Assembly: GCF_003815655.1 (NCBI RefSeq)
Contig: NZ_CP033917.1
Span: forward strand, 3,038,001-3,102,000
Origin: Chryseobacterium sp. G0201
GTDB taxonomy: Bacteria > Bacteroidota > Bacteroidia > Flavobacteriales > Weeksellaceae
DNA: 64,000 bases
Reading direction: 5' to 3'
Made by a program: the position numbers and the translations under genes. The notes beneath the pieces were generated by a model. It ran no database searches, was not told the origin of the DNA, and saw nothing but the letters and a program-made list of their open reading frames with translations. How positions within the stretch are numbered: the first letter of the stretch is position 1; every line of letters begins with the position of its first letter. Positions 46,558-55,051 of the stretch are shown piece by piece.

Positions 46558-47333
46558 TGTCAATTTTATCAGAAAATATGCGGTATTTGAGAAGCAAGCT
46601 CAGTCTTTCGCAACAAAAGGTTGCTGATGAGCTCTTAATTACCAGAGGTAGATATGGTAAGTATGAAGATGCCGCCGCAGAGCCTCCACTTGAGATTTTG
46701 ATGAAAATCTCAAAATATTACAATGTCAGCATCGATTTACTTTTGACCATCAACGTCAGCAAATATTCTATCGATGACATTACGGAACTTCCGGACAATA
46801 GGATCGTTCTGCCTATAAGGGTTGACCAGAATGGAAACGATCAAATCGAGATCATTTCACAAAAAGCTTCTATGGGATATTTAAACGGATACAGTGACCC
46901 TGAATACATAGAAAATCTTGAAACTATATCATTGCCTTTCTTAAAAGGTGGTAAGTTCAGGGCATTCCCGGCTGACGGAGATTCGATGCCACCTTACAAA
47001 AACGGAACCTACATCGTAGGAAAATATGTCGAAAATCTTTCCGACCTAAAAACGGACAGGACTTATGTTTTCATTACCGCTAATGATGGCATCAGTTATA
47101 AAAGGTTTCAATTTCATGAAGCAGATGGTATCTGGGTAAAGGCTGACAATCAATTTTATGAACCTTATAAAATCCCATTATCTGAAATTAAAGAAATCTG
47201 GGAATTTGCCTGTAGTATTAATACAAAAGAGTATGAGCCTGATGAATTTGCAGAACATCATATTCAAAATTTCATCAAAGAAATCAAGACCGATATAAAG
47301 CAGATCAAGGAAAAAATTGGAGATAAGAATTGA
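46557..47333 (+). CDS. XRE-S24 (LexA/CI-like) transcriptional regulator
   Basis: The 258-residue protein has an N-terminal XRE helix-turn-helix (about 5-60, L-S-Q-Q-K-V-A-D-E-L). The C-terminal S24 peptidase-like domain has the Ser site A-D-G-D-S-M-P-P (about 140-147) and Lys site I-S-Y-K-R-F. It should repress until DNA damage triggers self-cleavage. The usual Ala-Gly cleavage pair is not obvious; the matching place reads K-A-S-M-G-Y-L. It lies divergently from dinB-dnaE, so it is the probable SOS-like repressor of that operon. Confidence 0.85.
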   Translation: MSILSENMRYLRSKLSLSQQKVADELLITRGRYGKYEDAAAEPPLEILMKISKYYNVSIDLLLTINVSKYSIDDITELPDNRIVLPIRVDQNGNDQIEIISQKASMGYLNGYSDPEYIENLETISLPFLKGGKFRAFPADGDSMPPYKNGTYIVGKYVENLSDLKTDRTYVFITANDGISYKRFQFHEADGIWVKADNQFYEPYKIPLSEIKEIWEFACSINTKEYEPDEFAEHHIQNFIKEIKTDIKQIKEKIGDKN

Positions 47334-47361
47334 ATTCATCTGAATAAAGCGTAAAATGAAA

Positions 47362-47387
47362 CGAAAAAACTTCCCCGAAGGGAAGTT
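47362..47387 (-). terminator. Strong minus-strand terminator with UUCG-type loop
   Basis: On the minus strand AACTTCCC-TTCG-GGGAAGTT is followed by a T run. No minus-strand gene ends here, so it may stop antisense transcription into the regulator. A second small hairpin (ATCCCG/CGGGAT, about 47410-47431) follows to the right. Confidence 0.65.
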
Positions 47388-47463
47388 AAAAACACAAATG
47401 ATGAAAAAAATCCCGCATAAATACGGGATAAATCAAATATAATTATTTTAACAGAAAAATACA

Positions 47464-48069
47464 ATGACCCAGTTGAGTTTATTTGAAGCAGAAGAATTTT
47501 ATGAGTTTCCAAAAGACCTTTTGGAATACAAAGAAAATTTCGTGAGCAGAGATGAAGCTGACCAGCTAAAAGATATACTGTTGAAAACAGCATATTGGGA
47601 ACAACGGACTCAGAAAATGTATGATAAAACAGTTCTGACACCACGCTTTACTGCCTGGTACGGCGATACAAAATCATACGATTCAGCTGACGGTAATACT
47701 ACCAAAAGAAATGAGTGGACTCCTGAATTGTATGCTTTAAAAGAAAGAATTGAAAAAGAATTTGGTTACCAGTTTAATGGTGTATTACTAAATCTTTATC
47801 GTGATAACAACGATTCCGTCGCTTGGCACAGAGACAAAGAAAGCAGGTATGGAAAACGTCCTGTCATCGCCTCCATCAGTATCGGACAAACCCGAAAATT
47901 TGATTTCAGAAAAAAAGACCATCATCAAAGCAAATACAGCCTTCCGCTTCCTCACGGTTCACTCCTCATCATGAAAGGCGATCTGCAAGAAAACTGGGAA
48001 CATCGAATTGCCAAATCAACAGTAAAAATGAAAGAACGTATTAATCTGACTTTCCGGCTACTTAAATAA
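47464..48069 (+). CDS. alkB: AlkB-like Fe(II)/2-oxoglutarate dioxygenase
   Basis: The 201-residue protein has the substrate region P-R-F-T-A-W-Y-G, then N-L-Y-R-D-N-N-D-S-V-A-W-H-R-D-K-E with the H-x-D iron pair. A-S-I-S-I-G, the third ligand E-H-R-I-A-K, and R-I-N-L-T-F-R with the 2-oxoglutarate-binding Arg follow. It should remove alkyl lesions from nucleic acid. It follows the LexA-like regulator by 130 bases and probably belongs to the same damage response. Confidence 0.9.
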   Translation: MTQLSLFEAEEFYEFPKDLLEYKENFVSRDEADQLKDILLKTAYWEQRTQKMYDKTVLTPRFTAWYGDTKSYDSADGNTTKRNEWTPELYALKERIEKEFGYQFNGVLLNLYRDNNDSVAWHRDKESRYGKRPVIASISIGQTRKFDFRKKDHHQSKYSLPLPHGSLLIMKGDLQENWEHRIAKSTVKMKERINLTFRLLK

Positions 48070-48161
48070 TTTTATGCAAACGGAAATGAATTAAATTGTA
48101 AAGGATTTTAGCAGAATCTTTTATATGAAAAGTTGTAAATTTATAATCAAAACTAGCAACT

Positions 48162-48860
48162 ATGAATGATCGTGAATCATACACAAAATTTGCCTTCGAA
48201 GGTGCAGATTTATTTTATGTTGAACTGAGTATGGTCTCTTTTAAAAACTATCTTAAGCTTATTGAAGATAATTTTGATCAGCAAAAAAATATTCTAACTG
48301 ATAGGTATAATCAGTTTAAAAATTCAAATGAGGATAATGATAATTTCCGATCTCCTCTTCATATGACATCTGAACAGCTCTATGAGCTAGAAGAAGAATT
48401 TGTTCAGAGGTTTCGTCAGTCTTTAATAATTCAGCTTTTTTCATATGTTGAACGTGACTTAAAAAGTATTTGTAATAGCCATTCATCTTCTACCGAAAGT
48501 ATTTATTCAATTATTGATTTAAAAGGAAGTAATGATCTAGATAAAATCAAAAAATATATGTCTAAATCAATGAATATTGAAATTGCAAAATTTTCTCTGT
48601 GGCCATTTATCAATAGCTTAAGGATTTTGAGAAATAAAATTGTTCATGAGGATGCAACAATTCAAGCTAACGATAATGACTTTAATAATTTATTTGCTTT
48701 TGCGAAAAATCGATTTAAATTGAAATCTGATAATCCGAAACCGATTTTCTATACTATAAAGTTGTATGACCAAATCTTTTTAAATGAATGTATCAAAAAT
48801 GTTGAGGATTTTATGAAAGAGATAATGCTTACCTATAAGCCCATTTTTAATAAAGTATAG
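48162..48860 (+). CDS. HEPN-domain protein
   Basis: The 232-residue helical protein carries R-N-K-I-V-H at about 157-162, the R-x4-H catalytic motif of HEPN RNases. It has upstream L-F-S-Y-V-E-R-D-L-K and W-P-F-I-N-S-L helices as in MAE_28990-like HEPN proteins. It ends 1 base before the Mrr-like nuclease gene, so the two are one unit. HEPN proteins often work as toxins in abortive infection. The role here is inferred. Confidence 0.7.
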   Translation: MNDRESYTKFAFEGADLFYVELSMVSFKNYLKLIEDNFDQQKNILTDRYNQFKNSNEDNDNFRSPLHMTSEQLYELEEEFVQRFRQSLIIQLFSYVERDLKSICNSHSSSTESIYSIIDLKGSNDLDKIKKYMSKSMNIEIAKFSLWPFINSLRILRNKIVHEDATIQANDNDFNNLFAFAKNRFKLKSDNPKPIFYTIKLYDQIFLNECIKNVEDFMKEIMLTYKPIFNKV

Positions 48861-48861
48861 T

Positions 48862-49860
48862 ATGGGAGCAATTATAAGGTCACTTCAGAATTGTATCAAT
48901 TCAATTTTGGATGTTGTGGTGATAAAAATAGGTTTGGTTATTACGGAAGAATATCTTTTGGAATTGTTGAGAGAAGAGTTTCCTGATTCATATTTTGAAA
49001 GTTACGAAGAATCTACCGACGTTGGAATCCGCGTTAGATCTGAAGATTTTGATATGTATTGTTGGAAAATCAGACAGAGGTTAGGTGAATTGGAGAACAT
49101 TTCCCCTTTAATTGTTCAAGATGTTGAAAAGTGTTTAGAATGGATGGAACAGGGGATTGATTATATGGGATGTGTACGACAAATTTTAAGTTTGGCAAGT
49201 GAACATTTTGATCGTGAAAATCCACAACTATTAGATACTAGGCCAATAATTGAAAAATTGATTGAAGAAGATAAGTATCCTTTCGAAGTCATAAAACAGG
49301 CCTTTAATGATATAATACATCAGCAGCAACTGTCTAATAATATTACTCCCACTGAGGAAATTCTGTGGGATGGTGGTGTAAGCTTGGAAGATCTTTTTAA
49401 AAAAGAGCATATTCCAATTAATGAAGATGAATTTATAGATCAAAAATTCATCAACTTCCTTCAGGCTAATCCAAAAGAATTGGAAGCTATGCATTGGAGA
49501 AACTTTGAAAGACTAACAGCAGAATTTTTTAATCGTCAAGGTTACGAAATTGAATTAGGCCCTGGAACAAACGATGGGGGTGTTGATGTCAGAGTCTTTA
49601 ATAAAGAGGATAAAACCAAACCTTATATCATTATACAATGTAAAAGACATAAAGAAAGCAACGAAGTTAAAATTGAAACTATAAAGTCTTTTTATACGGA
49701 TGTTGCTTTTGAAGAAGCAGGAAAAGGACTTATTGCTACAACCTCAAAAATAGCTGCTGGTGGTAAAAAAGTGGTGTCCATTAGAAAATATCCTCTGGAA
49801 TTTGCTGAAAATAAGGAAATAATAGATTGGGTAGATAGAATGTGCAAGAGAATTGTCTAA
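48862..49860 (+). CDS. Mrr-like restriction endonuclease
   Basis: The 332-residue protein has a helical N-terminal part (about 1-205). A C-terminal Mrr_cat domain follows: F-E-R-L-T-A-E-F-F near 214-222, G-T-N-D-G-G-V-D-V-R (Asp near 238) and I-I-I-Q-C-K-R (Gln-x-Lys near 259). It should cut DNA, perhaps methylated foreign DNA. It starts 1 base after the HEPN gene's stop, suggesting a two-gene defence system. Confidence 0.8.
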   Translation: MGAIIRSLQNCINSILDVVVIKIGLVITEEYLLELLREEFPDSYFESYEESTDVGIRVRSEDFDMYCWKIRQRLGELENISPLIVQDVEKCLEWMEQGIDYMGCVRQILSLASEHFDRENPQLLDTRPIIEKLIEEDKYPFEVIKQAFNDIIHQQQLSNNITPTEEILWDGGVSLEDLFKKEHIPINEDEFIDQKFINFLQANPKELEAMHWRNFERLTAEFFNRQGYEIELGPGTNDGGVDVRVFNKEDKTKPYIIIQCKRHKESNEVKIETIKSFYTDVAFEEAGKGLIATTSKIAAGGKKVVSIRKYPLEFAENKEIIDWVDRMCKRIV

Positions 49861-49888
49861 TAGAAAGTGAAATTTTTAAGTTTATCAG

Positions 49889-50218
49889 ATGAGTACAGTA
49901 TTTAAAATTAATTGGGATATTTTCAAAACAAAGAACGAAAACCCAACAAAAGCCTTTGAAGATTTATGCTATCATTTATTCTGCAGACATTATCATTTTT
50001 ATGAAGGTATTCGCGCAGATTTTAATCAGGCTGGACAAGAAACGCATCCTGAATTAAGTGCTGTCAACAATATGAACGTAGGATTTTAGGCTAAGTTCTT
50101 TGAAAATGACAGGAATTATTATCATCAGATAAAAAGTTCAGTTGAGATGGGAGATAAGAACACAGCAATTAAACTATTTAACAAATTCTATGATTTTTGC
50201 GATTTGCTTTTGAACTAA
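49889..50218 (+). pseudogene. N-terminal remnant of a larger gene
   Basis: The frame runs 66 codons (W-D-I-F-K-T-K-N-E-N-P-T-K-A-F-E-D-L-C-Y), then a TAG replaces the codon after V-G-F. The same frame continues A-K-F-F-E-N-D-R-N-Y-Y-H-Q-I-K-S-S-V and stops at 50218. This looks like the opening of a long nuclease- or ATPase-type protein of which only the start remains. It sits 28 bases after the Mrr-like gene. Confidence 0.6.
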
Positions 50219-50253
50219 TAAATCTAATTGCTTGTGTTTTCTATTAACTAAAA

Positions 50254-50279
50254 AAAGTCGGAATTTTATTTCCGACTTT
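50254..50279. terminator. Bidirectional rho-independent terminator
   Basis: AAAGTCGGAA pairs with TTCCGACTTT, loop TTTTAT, A run before and T-rich after. It serves the rightward remnant side and the leftward gene ending at 50284. Confidence 0.85.
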
Positions 50280-50283
50280 CCTT

Positions 50284-50949
50284 TTATCTGTAAAACTTTC
50301 CTTCAGCTTGAAATCCTTTCGGTGGCATAAACGGAAGATTTTCGAGTTCTGCTTTCTCTCCGGTTCTTACATAAAATTTACCGATATTTTCCCCATCTTT
50401 TCCCATCAGATAGTGCTCGGTTAGTCTTTCAAGCCAACCATAAACAACAGCTCCGACAAATTTTTTATAGTGTCTTTTATCTGCTGACGGCGTATCATAA
50501 AATCTTTCTGCACCATTTGCTTCCGGATTTTTTAAGTGATCATATTTCCACCAGACAGTAATCATAATTTCTTGGTAGCTAATCTCCCTCCAAAGAATAG
50601 CACAATTCTGACCAAATAATTTAGTTAAAAAATGTCCATCCATATTTCCAGCTTTTCCACGCTGTTCATTATCAACAATAAAATTGATTTTTTTCTGCTG
50701 TAAAAGTTCATTAATTGCTGCAACAATTAAATTTCTGTAAGGGTCTTTGTTAAGAGATTTAACAGTTTCCTGTTTCTTAATTGCAACAACCTTTTTTAAT
50801 TCGTTTTGAAAACTTTTCCAAGAATGAAAACCACAGTTTATAGAGGCTCTCTCTAAAGCGTCAGTGTGTGTTATACCTTCAGCTTTTTTAATTGATTTTG
50901 CCATATGCTTGATATAATCAGCAGTATAGCCTTTAATTTTTGGGACCAT
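50284..50949 (-). CDS. Uncharacterised protein with H-T-x-A-L-E N-terminal domain
   Basis: I chose ATG 50949 (M-V-P-K-I-K-G-Y-T), giving 221 residues; the longer frame adds 14 residues of unlikely composition. The first 60 residues (A-K-S-I-K-K, G-I-T-H-T-D-A-L-E-R-A-S, G-F-H-S-W-K-S-F-Q-N) form a short helical domain. The same domain appears at the start of several unrelated small bacterial proteins. The rest has W-W-K-Y-D-H and E-R-L-T-E-H-Y-L-M. I do not know the function. Confidence 0.6.
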   Translation of the reverse strand: MVPKIKGYTADYIKHMAKSIKKAEGITHTDALERASINCGFHSWKSFQNELKKVVAIKKQETVKSLNKDPYRNLIVAAINELLQQKKINFIVDNEQRGKAGNMDGHFLTKLFGQNCAILWREISYQEIMITVWWKYDHLKNPEANGAERFYDTPSADKRHYKKFVGAVVYGWLERLTEHYLMGKDGENIGKFYVRTGEKAELENLPFMPPKGFQAEGKFYR

Positions 50950-51183
50950 AATAACTAGTTTAATATCGAAAAAATGACACCTGCCTCTCAAGTTTTCAAA
51001 TTAAAAACTCGTTATTGGTATGTAAATTTTATACTACAGTACTGAAACAGTTTCGCTATGACAAGTGGCAAGCTTCTGCAAAAGCTTTAAACAAATATAG
51101 GAATTTTATTTAATCATTGATTAATTAAGAGCGAAATTTTAAAAGAGATTGATTAAATTGCATATACTAATATTGAAATTTTA

Positions 51184-52449
51184 ATGATAGAAGATAAAAT
51201 CGGTTACAATAGCTCTTATATTAATCTCAACTTAATTGATGAGTTAGATTATTGTCTTGGAGGCTATGGAAAGCCAAATGTGGAATTTTTATTTTCCTTA
51301 AATACATTTGTTGAAACTTTTATTGCCTCATCGGAGTTTTACACATCTTTGGATGAGTTAAATCATTTAAATTTAACTACACCAATACTTTTCCCAAATG
51401 GGAGGCCGGTTTTAAACTTAATAGCTCGCTATGGTGGGTTAAAATTTGTTGATGGGGTAGTTGATAATCCCGGTTTAGAAATATATCGCGGAAATCTTTT
51501 AATAAGAAGCAAAAGAGAGGCACAACAAGATTTTATCCTTGATTATGGTCAAAATATTCAAGAAAAATTCCTGATTAATACTGGTATAGATCAACAATTA
51601 GAAACCATTCCATTAATTAAATCGAAGTACGAAGAAGATGATTTTATTGTATCAGAAACGCGCAATTCGTTAGATGAGCTTGTATCAAATTTAATAAATG
51701 TATCAAAATCATCAAGTATTCAAACTTCGTTACCAATACATTTGTACGGGAAACAATTAAATGCTTTAAATAAAACTCCTTATTCTATACAATCTTTAGA
51801 TATGGTTGCGAAAATTCACCAAGCTAAAGTTGAAGATTTAAAAAATAACTTAAACTATCAATATTTACCAATACCTTCATTTACGAATATTTTACTTAGT
51901 AGTGTTAGTTCTATTAGTGAAATTCCTTATAAACTTGGCCAATTAAGATTAGACTTTCAAGAATTGAGAGATCAGTTCACACAATTAGAAACTGATATAC
52001 ATGATTCTGCCACAATGAAACAGCAAATGGATGCTTATGACAAGTTTAAAGAATTTTGGATTGTATTCAATAAAAAATATGTAGATCGTAAACACCGAAT
52101 ATTTTATGGCGATTTTGATTTTACAAAAGATTCAGATATTGATAGTGGCGTAGAATCAATGATAGACGGTGCAAATTTTGAAGACGCTTTGAAAGATGTA
52201 AAAATTACTAAACTGGTAGGGAATGCTATTTCTAAAAGTTACTCTTGGTATAAAGATCGAAAAGTTATCAATAGATTTAAGGGCATTACAAATATCTGGG
52301 AATTATTTGAAAACAGTAATTCCATTAATCAACAATTAAAACATTTCGAAAGACTTTTCGGGGTTACTTTTAGCAATGAAAATATTAATAGGGTTCACGA
52401 ATTCGTTAATAAAAAACTAAAGAATATAACAAAAGAAATTTCTAACTAA
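51184..52449 (+). CDS. Unrecognised 421-residue protein (first of a pair)
   Basis: There is no signal peptide or transmembrane segment. The first 130 residues look like a mixed alpha/beta domain with K-S-K-Y-E-E-D-D-F-I-V-S-E-T-R near 147-161. This is followed by helices (230-290) and a lysine-rich tail. The next gene starts 2 bases after its stop, so they are co-translated. Both are AT-rich like the nearby cargo. No family is recognised. A two-gene defence or toxin-immunity unit is possible from context only. Confidence 0.6.
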   Translation: MIEDKIGYNSSYINLNLIDELDYCLGGYGKPNVEFLFSLNTFVETFIASSEFYTSLDELNHLNLTTPILFPNGRPVLNLIARYGGLKFVDGVVDNPGLEIYRGNLLIRSKREAQQDFILDYGQNIQEKFLINTGIDQQLETIPLIKSKYEEDDFIVSETRNSLDELVSNLINVSKSSSIQTSLPIHLYGKQLNALNKTPYSIQSLDMVAKIHQAKVEDLKNNLNYQYLPIPSFTNILLSSVSSISEIPYKLGQLRLDFQELRDQFTQLETDIHDSATMKQQMDAYDKFKEFWIVFNKKYVDRKHRIFYGDFDFTKDSDIDSGVESMIDGANFEDALKDVKITKLVGNAISKSYSWYKDRKVINRFKGITNIWELFENSNSINQQLKHFERLFGVTFSNENINRVHEFVNKKLKNITKEISN

Positions 52450-52451
52450 TT

Positions 52452-53333
52452 ATGCCTTTTTTTAATAAGCGAAAGTCAAGCGGTATTTTTATTCCAAAAG
52501 GTAACGGATTTGTAGAATACACCGGAGATATTGGGAATGGATCCATTGCTTCTGTCGCAGAATGCTTTGGTTACAAAATTGACCAATTACATTCTGAACA
52601 TTTTTACGAAAATATTAAACCAAAAATTTACACAATTGAATTTGAAGTTTTTACACGTAAAATTGCTTTTATTGTTACCGATGCAAATGTATCTTACTTA
52701 AGCCAGAAAGATGTAAATAAATATTTGAAGAACTTTTCATTAAAAAAAGTTTATAATACTCTCCGAATCGATGATATTCTAACACAGGCAGTTGAAAATG
52801 GTAGTTTTGATGTTGAATTTCTATCAAAAGTATTAAAATTAAGTAATATATCACTTAATGGTATGTTCTACTCAGAAAAAATTGAAACATACTTATATTT
52901 CACTAATGGAATATTGACCAATTTTCAAATGGATGACGGTTTAGTACCATATTCAAGACATTTAAAGGAAGTTAACAAAACTATTTTTAATTGGATTTTC
53001 GAACTGGCTTACAAGTATTGGCCGAATGATGATTTTAAGGCAAAAAGAGAAATTAATATTCAATGTGAAGCTTGGAGTAGAATTCCTAAAGCTTTTGGAA
53101 ATGAATATATAAATCTTCACCGAACTGAAAATGGTGGATCTAATTTACATATGCTTTTGGTGTGTCATTACGGATATCCAATTAATTTGACTCAATTTGA
53201 TGAAATTAATCATGGTAGATATCATATTAGTAGTGATGAAACATCTAATGTGATTACGATTCAAATGGGAATATTTATATACTATTTTGATAAATTTGAT
53301 GAATCTCTTTTATCATTTGAACAAGTAATGTAA
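52452..53333 (+). CDS. Unrecognised 293-residue protein (second of a pair)
   Basis: The protein is soluble-looking with a mixed fold. Notable phrases are F-I-P-K-G-N-G-F-V-E-Y-T-G-D-I-G-N-G (12-29) and W-S-R-I-P-K-A-F-G-N-E-Y-I-N-L (about 211-225). The late H-Y-G-Y-P-I-N-L-T also stands out. It has no obvious catalytic motif. It starts 2 bases after the preceding gene and ends before a clear terminator. The function is unknown. Confidence 0.6.
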   Translation: MPFFNKRKSSGIFIPKGNGFVEYTGDIGNGSIASVAECFGYKIDQLHSEHFYENIKPKIYTIEFEVFTRKIAFIVTDANVSYLSQKDVNKYLKNFSLKKVYNTLRIDDILTQAVENGSFDVEFLSKVLKLSNISLNGMFYSEKIETYLYFTNGILTNFQMDDGLVPYSRHLKEVNKTIFNWIFELAYKYWPNDDFKAKREINIQCEAWSRIPKAFGNEYINLHRTENGGSNLHMLLVCHYGYPINLTQFDEINHGRYHISSDETSNVITIQMGIFIYYFDKFDESLLSFEQVM

Positions 53334-53410
53334 TTGCAAAAAAAAAATTAACATTTAAATCTTTCAAGGAAATCATGAAATTTTTCATTGGAACCTAAGA
53401 AATATATGAA

Positions 53411-53443
53411 AAATAACCCAGCAAATATGCAGGGTTATTTTTT
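53411..53443 (+). terminator. Rho-independent terminator of the two-gene unit
   Basis: AAATAACCC pairs with GGGTTATTT, 12-base loop, followed by T run. Confidence 0.85.
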
Positions 53444-53605
53444 AGACCCAAGTCACTAAAATTTTATATAACATATAAATAAGCCTTGCATATAAAGATT
53501 GTTTGATATCTGGTTTTAATACTGAACTCTAAATATCCTGTAACGAATTTATTATTTCAATGTTGATACAACCGTATTTATATTTATCATTATAGAAATT
53601 AACAT

Positions 53606-53959
53606 TTAATTATTTTCATTAAGTTTTTCTTCTCCTTCATCATTATTTTTACTAAAATCTTCTATATTGTCAATTAGGTTTTCTTTTAACTTCAAAATTG
53701 CTATATCTATATCGTGGATAAGACCTCTTCCCATGCCCATTTCAGCATACCAAAGACCATAATTTTCTTCAGGAATGTGGGGGTGTACTATTTTTAAGAT
53801 ATTATTTTGTTTAAAAATATGTTTTGCCATTGTGCTTAAATGAAGTAATTCTTTTGCGGCTTCGCTCTTGTCTTTTTTAGTGCCTTTTTCAGCACGGTTA
53901 TTTTCATATCTAAGTTGCCCGACAAGAGTGGTAAGTTCTAAAATAAGTTTGTTACTCAT
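53606..53959 (-). CDS. Uncharacterised 117-residue protein
   Basis: The protein is mostly helical. It has a basic stretch K-G-T-K-K-D-K-S-E near 25-33, W-Y-A-E-M-G-M-G-R near 69-77 and an acidic C-terminus (N-D-E-G-E-E-K-L). It lies 26 bases downstream of the PD-(D/E)XK-type gene on the same strand, so it could be its partner or immunity protein. I do not recognise it. Confidence 0.6.
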   Translation of the reverse strand: MSNKLILELTTLVGQLRYENNRAEKGTKKDKSEAAKELLHLSTMAKHIFKQNNILKIVHPHIPEENYGLWYAEMGMGRGLIHDIDIAILKLKENLIDNIEDFSKNNDEGEEKLNENN

Positions 53960-53985
53960 GACTTTTGTTTTATTGTTTAAAAATT

Positions 53986-54585
53986 TTAATCGATTATAAT
54001 TTTATAGAGCGTCTTCCATACCATTATTTGACTTCTATAATTTACTACATATATTTTTTTTAGATTATCCAGTTGATCTACTGGAATGTTTCCTATTTGA
54101 AATATTCTTTTTAACTTATCTTTTATAGTATCAAAATCGGTGTTAACCGAAATAAATACACCAAACTGAAAATTTAAGTACGCAATTCCATAGTTGAGTT
54201 TTATAATGTCTTTTGCAATTTTTTCGTCTGTAGTGTTTGTGGTTTTAATTTCAATAATTAATTTTTGATTTTCCGAGTCTTTGTCGATTTGACCCTTATG
54301 GAGCACTAAATCTGGATTAAAGTTTTTCTGTTCAACGGTATAATCAGTACCAAGTTTATTGATATCAGACAATATTTTTTTTCCAATTTCACCATTAAAT
54401 TTTATTCCATTGTATTGAGTTTTTTTTATTCCAGCAATTAATTTTAATTTATAATACAGTTCATAAGCAAAAACTCTCTCTGTTTTTTGAATAGTTTCAT
54501 GATGATATGTCCAATTACAGTATTCATCTTCAATAGTCGTTATGGCATAAAATAGGTCTTTGAGAAATCTAAAGTCTTCATTCAT
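53986..54585 (-). CDS. PD-(D/E)XK-type nuclease-like protein
   Basis: The 199-residue protein shows a glutamate on helix 1 (E42), P-D92-L-V-L-H, then L-I-I-E112-I-K114. This is the active-site pattern of PD-(D/E)XK nucleases, followed by helices and strands expected for that fold. It probably cuts DNA or is a nuclease-fold protein of a defence system. The following 117-residue gene is in the same direction. The exact family is unknown. Confidence 0.65.
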   Translation of the reverse strand: MNEDFRFLKDLFYAITTIEDEYCNWTYHHETIQKTERVFAYELYYKLKLIAGIKKTQYNGIKFNGEIGKKILSDINKLGTDYTVEQKNFNPDLVLHKGQIDKDSENQKLIIEIKTTNTTDEKIAKDIIKLNYGIAYLNFQFGVFISVNTDFDTIKDKLKRIFQIGNIPVDQLDNLKKIYVVNYRSQIMVWKTLYKIIID

Positions 54586-54763
54586 AGTTTGAGTACGATG
54601 GTTAATAATTTTACTTAAATATATTTCTTTTTGAATTAATGTATTAAAATTTTTTTTCGGTACTCCGAAAAGGTAGTGATTTTATGTGATGTCCATTATC
54701 CAATTTTACTTCAATAAAGTTGATCAACTGTTCAAACCCTATTAACATGAAAAAATCACGTTA

Positions 54764-55030
54764 TGAATATCGAAAGAACAGAATTCATTGTATGGATGGA
54801 GCGAATCATGGAACGATTTGACATTCTGAAAGAGCAAGTAGACAATAATCAATAAAGATTTATGGATATTGATGGTAAGCAATTGCTCGACAATCAGGAT
54901 GTGTTGTAATTATTAAAAATTAGTTCAAGATCCTTAAAGAGTTACAGAACTGCCTTATTGTACTAACTGCGAAAAATTGTATTATCTTCATCCTATTAAA
55001 ATTTACTGTAATGAAGGAAAATACATCTGA
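54764..55030 (+). pseudogene. Excisionase-like helix-turn-helix gene with several stops
   Basis: From ATG 54764 the frame reads I-E-R-T-E-F-I-V-W-M-E-R-I-M-E-R-F, then stops TAA (after V-D-N-N-Q) and TAA (after D-V-L). Readable text follows, including L-L-K-I-S-S-R-S-L-K-S-Y-R-T and a shortened, frame-shifted end. The pattern matches the small MerR-type HTH/excisionase proteins common on Bacteroidetes conjugative elements. It is an old remnant inside the cargo. Confidence 0.75.
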
Positions 55031-55051
55031 AAATTAATCGTATAAATTTTT

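Noticed and set aside
47336..47644. 102-codon minus-strand frame over the alkB start
   Set aside because: Antisense to AlkB with its complete iron site; no independent support.
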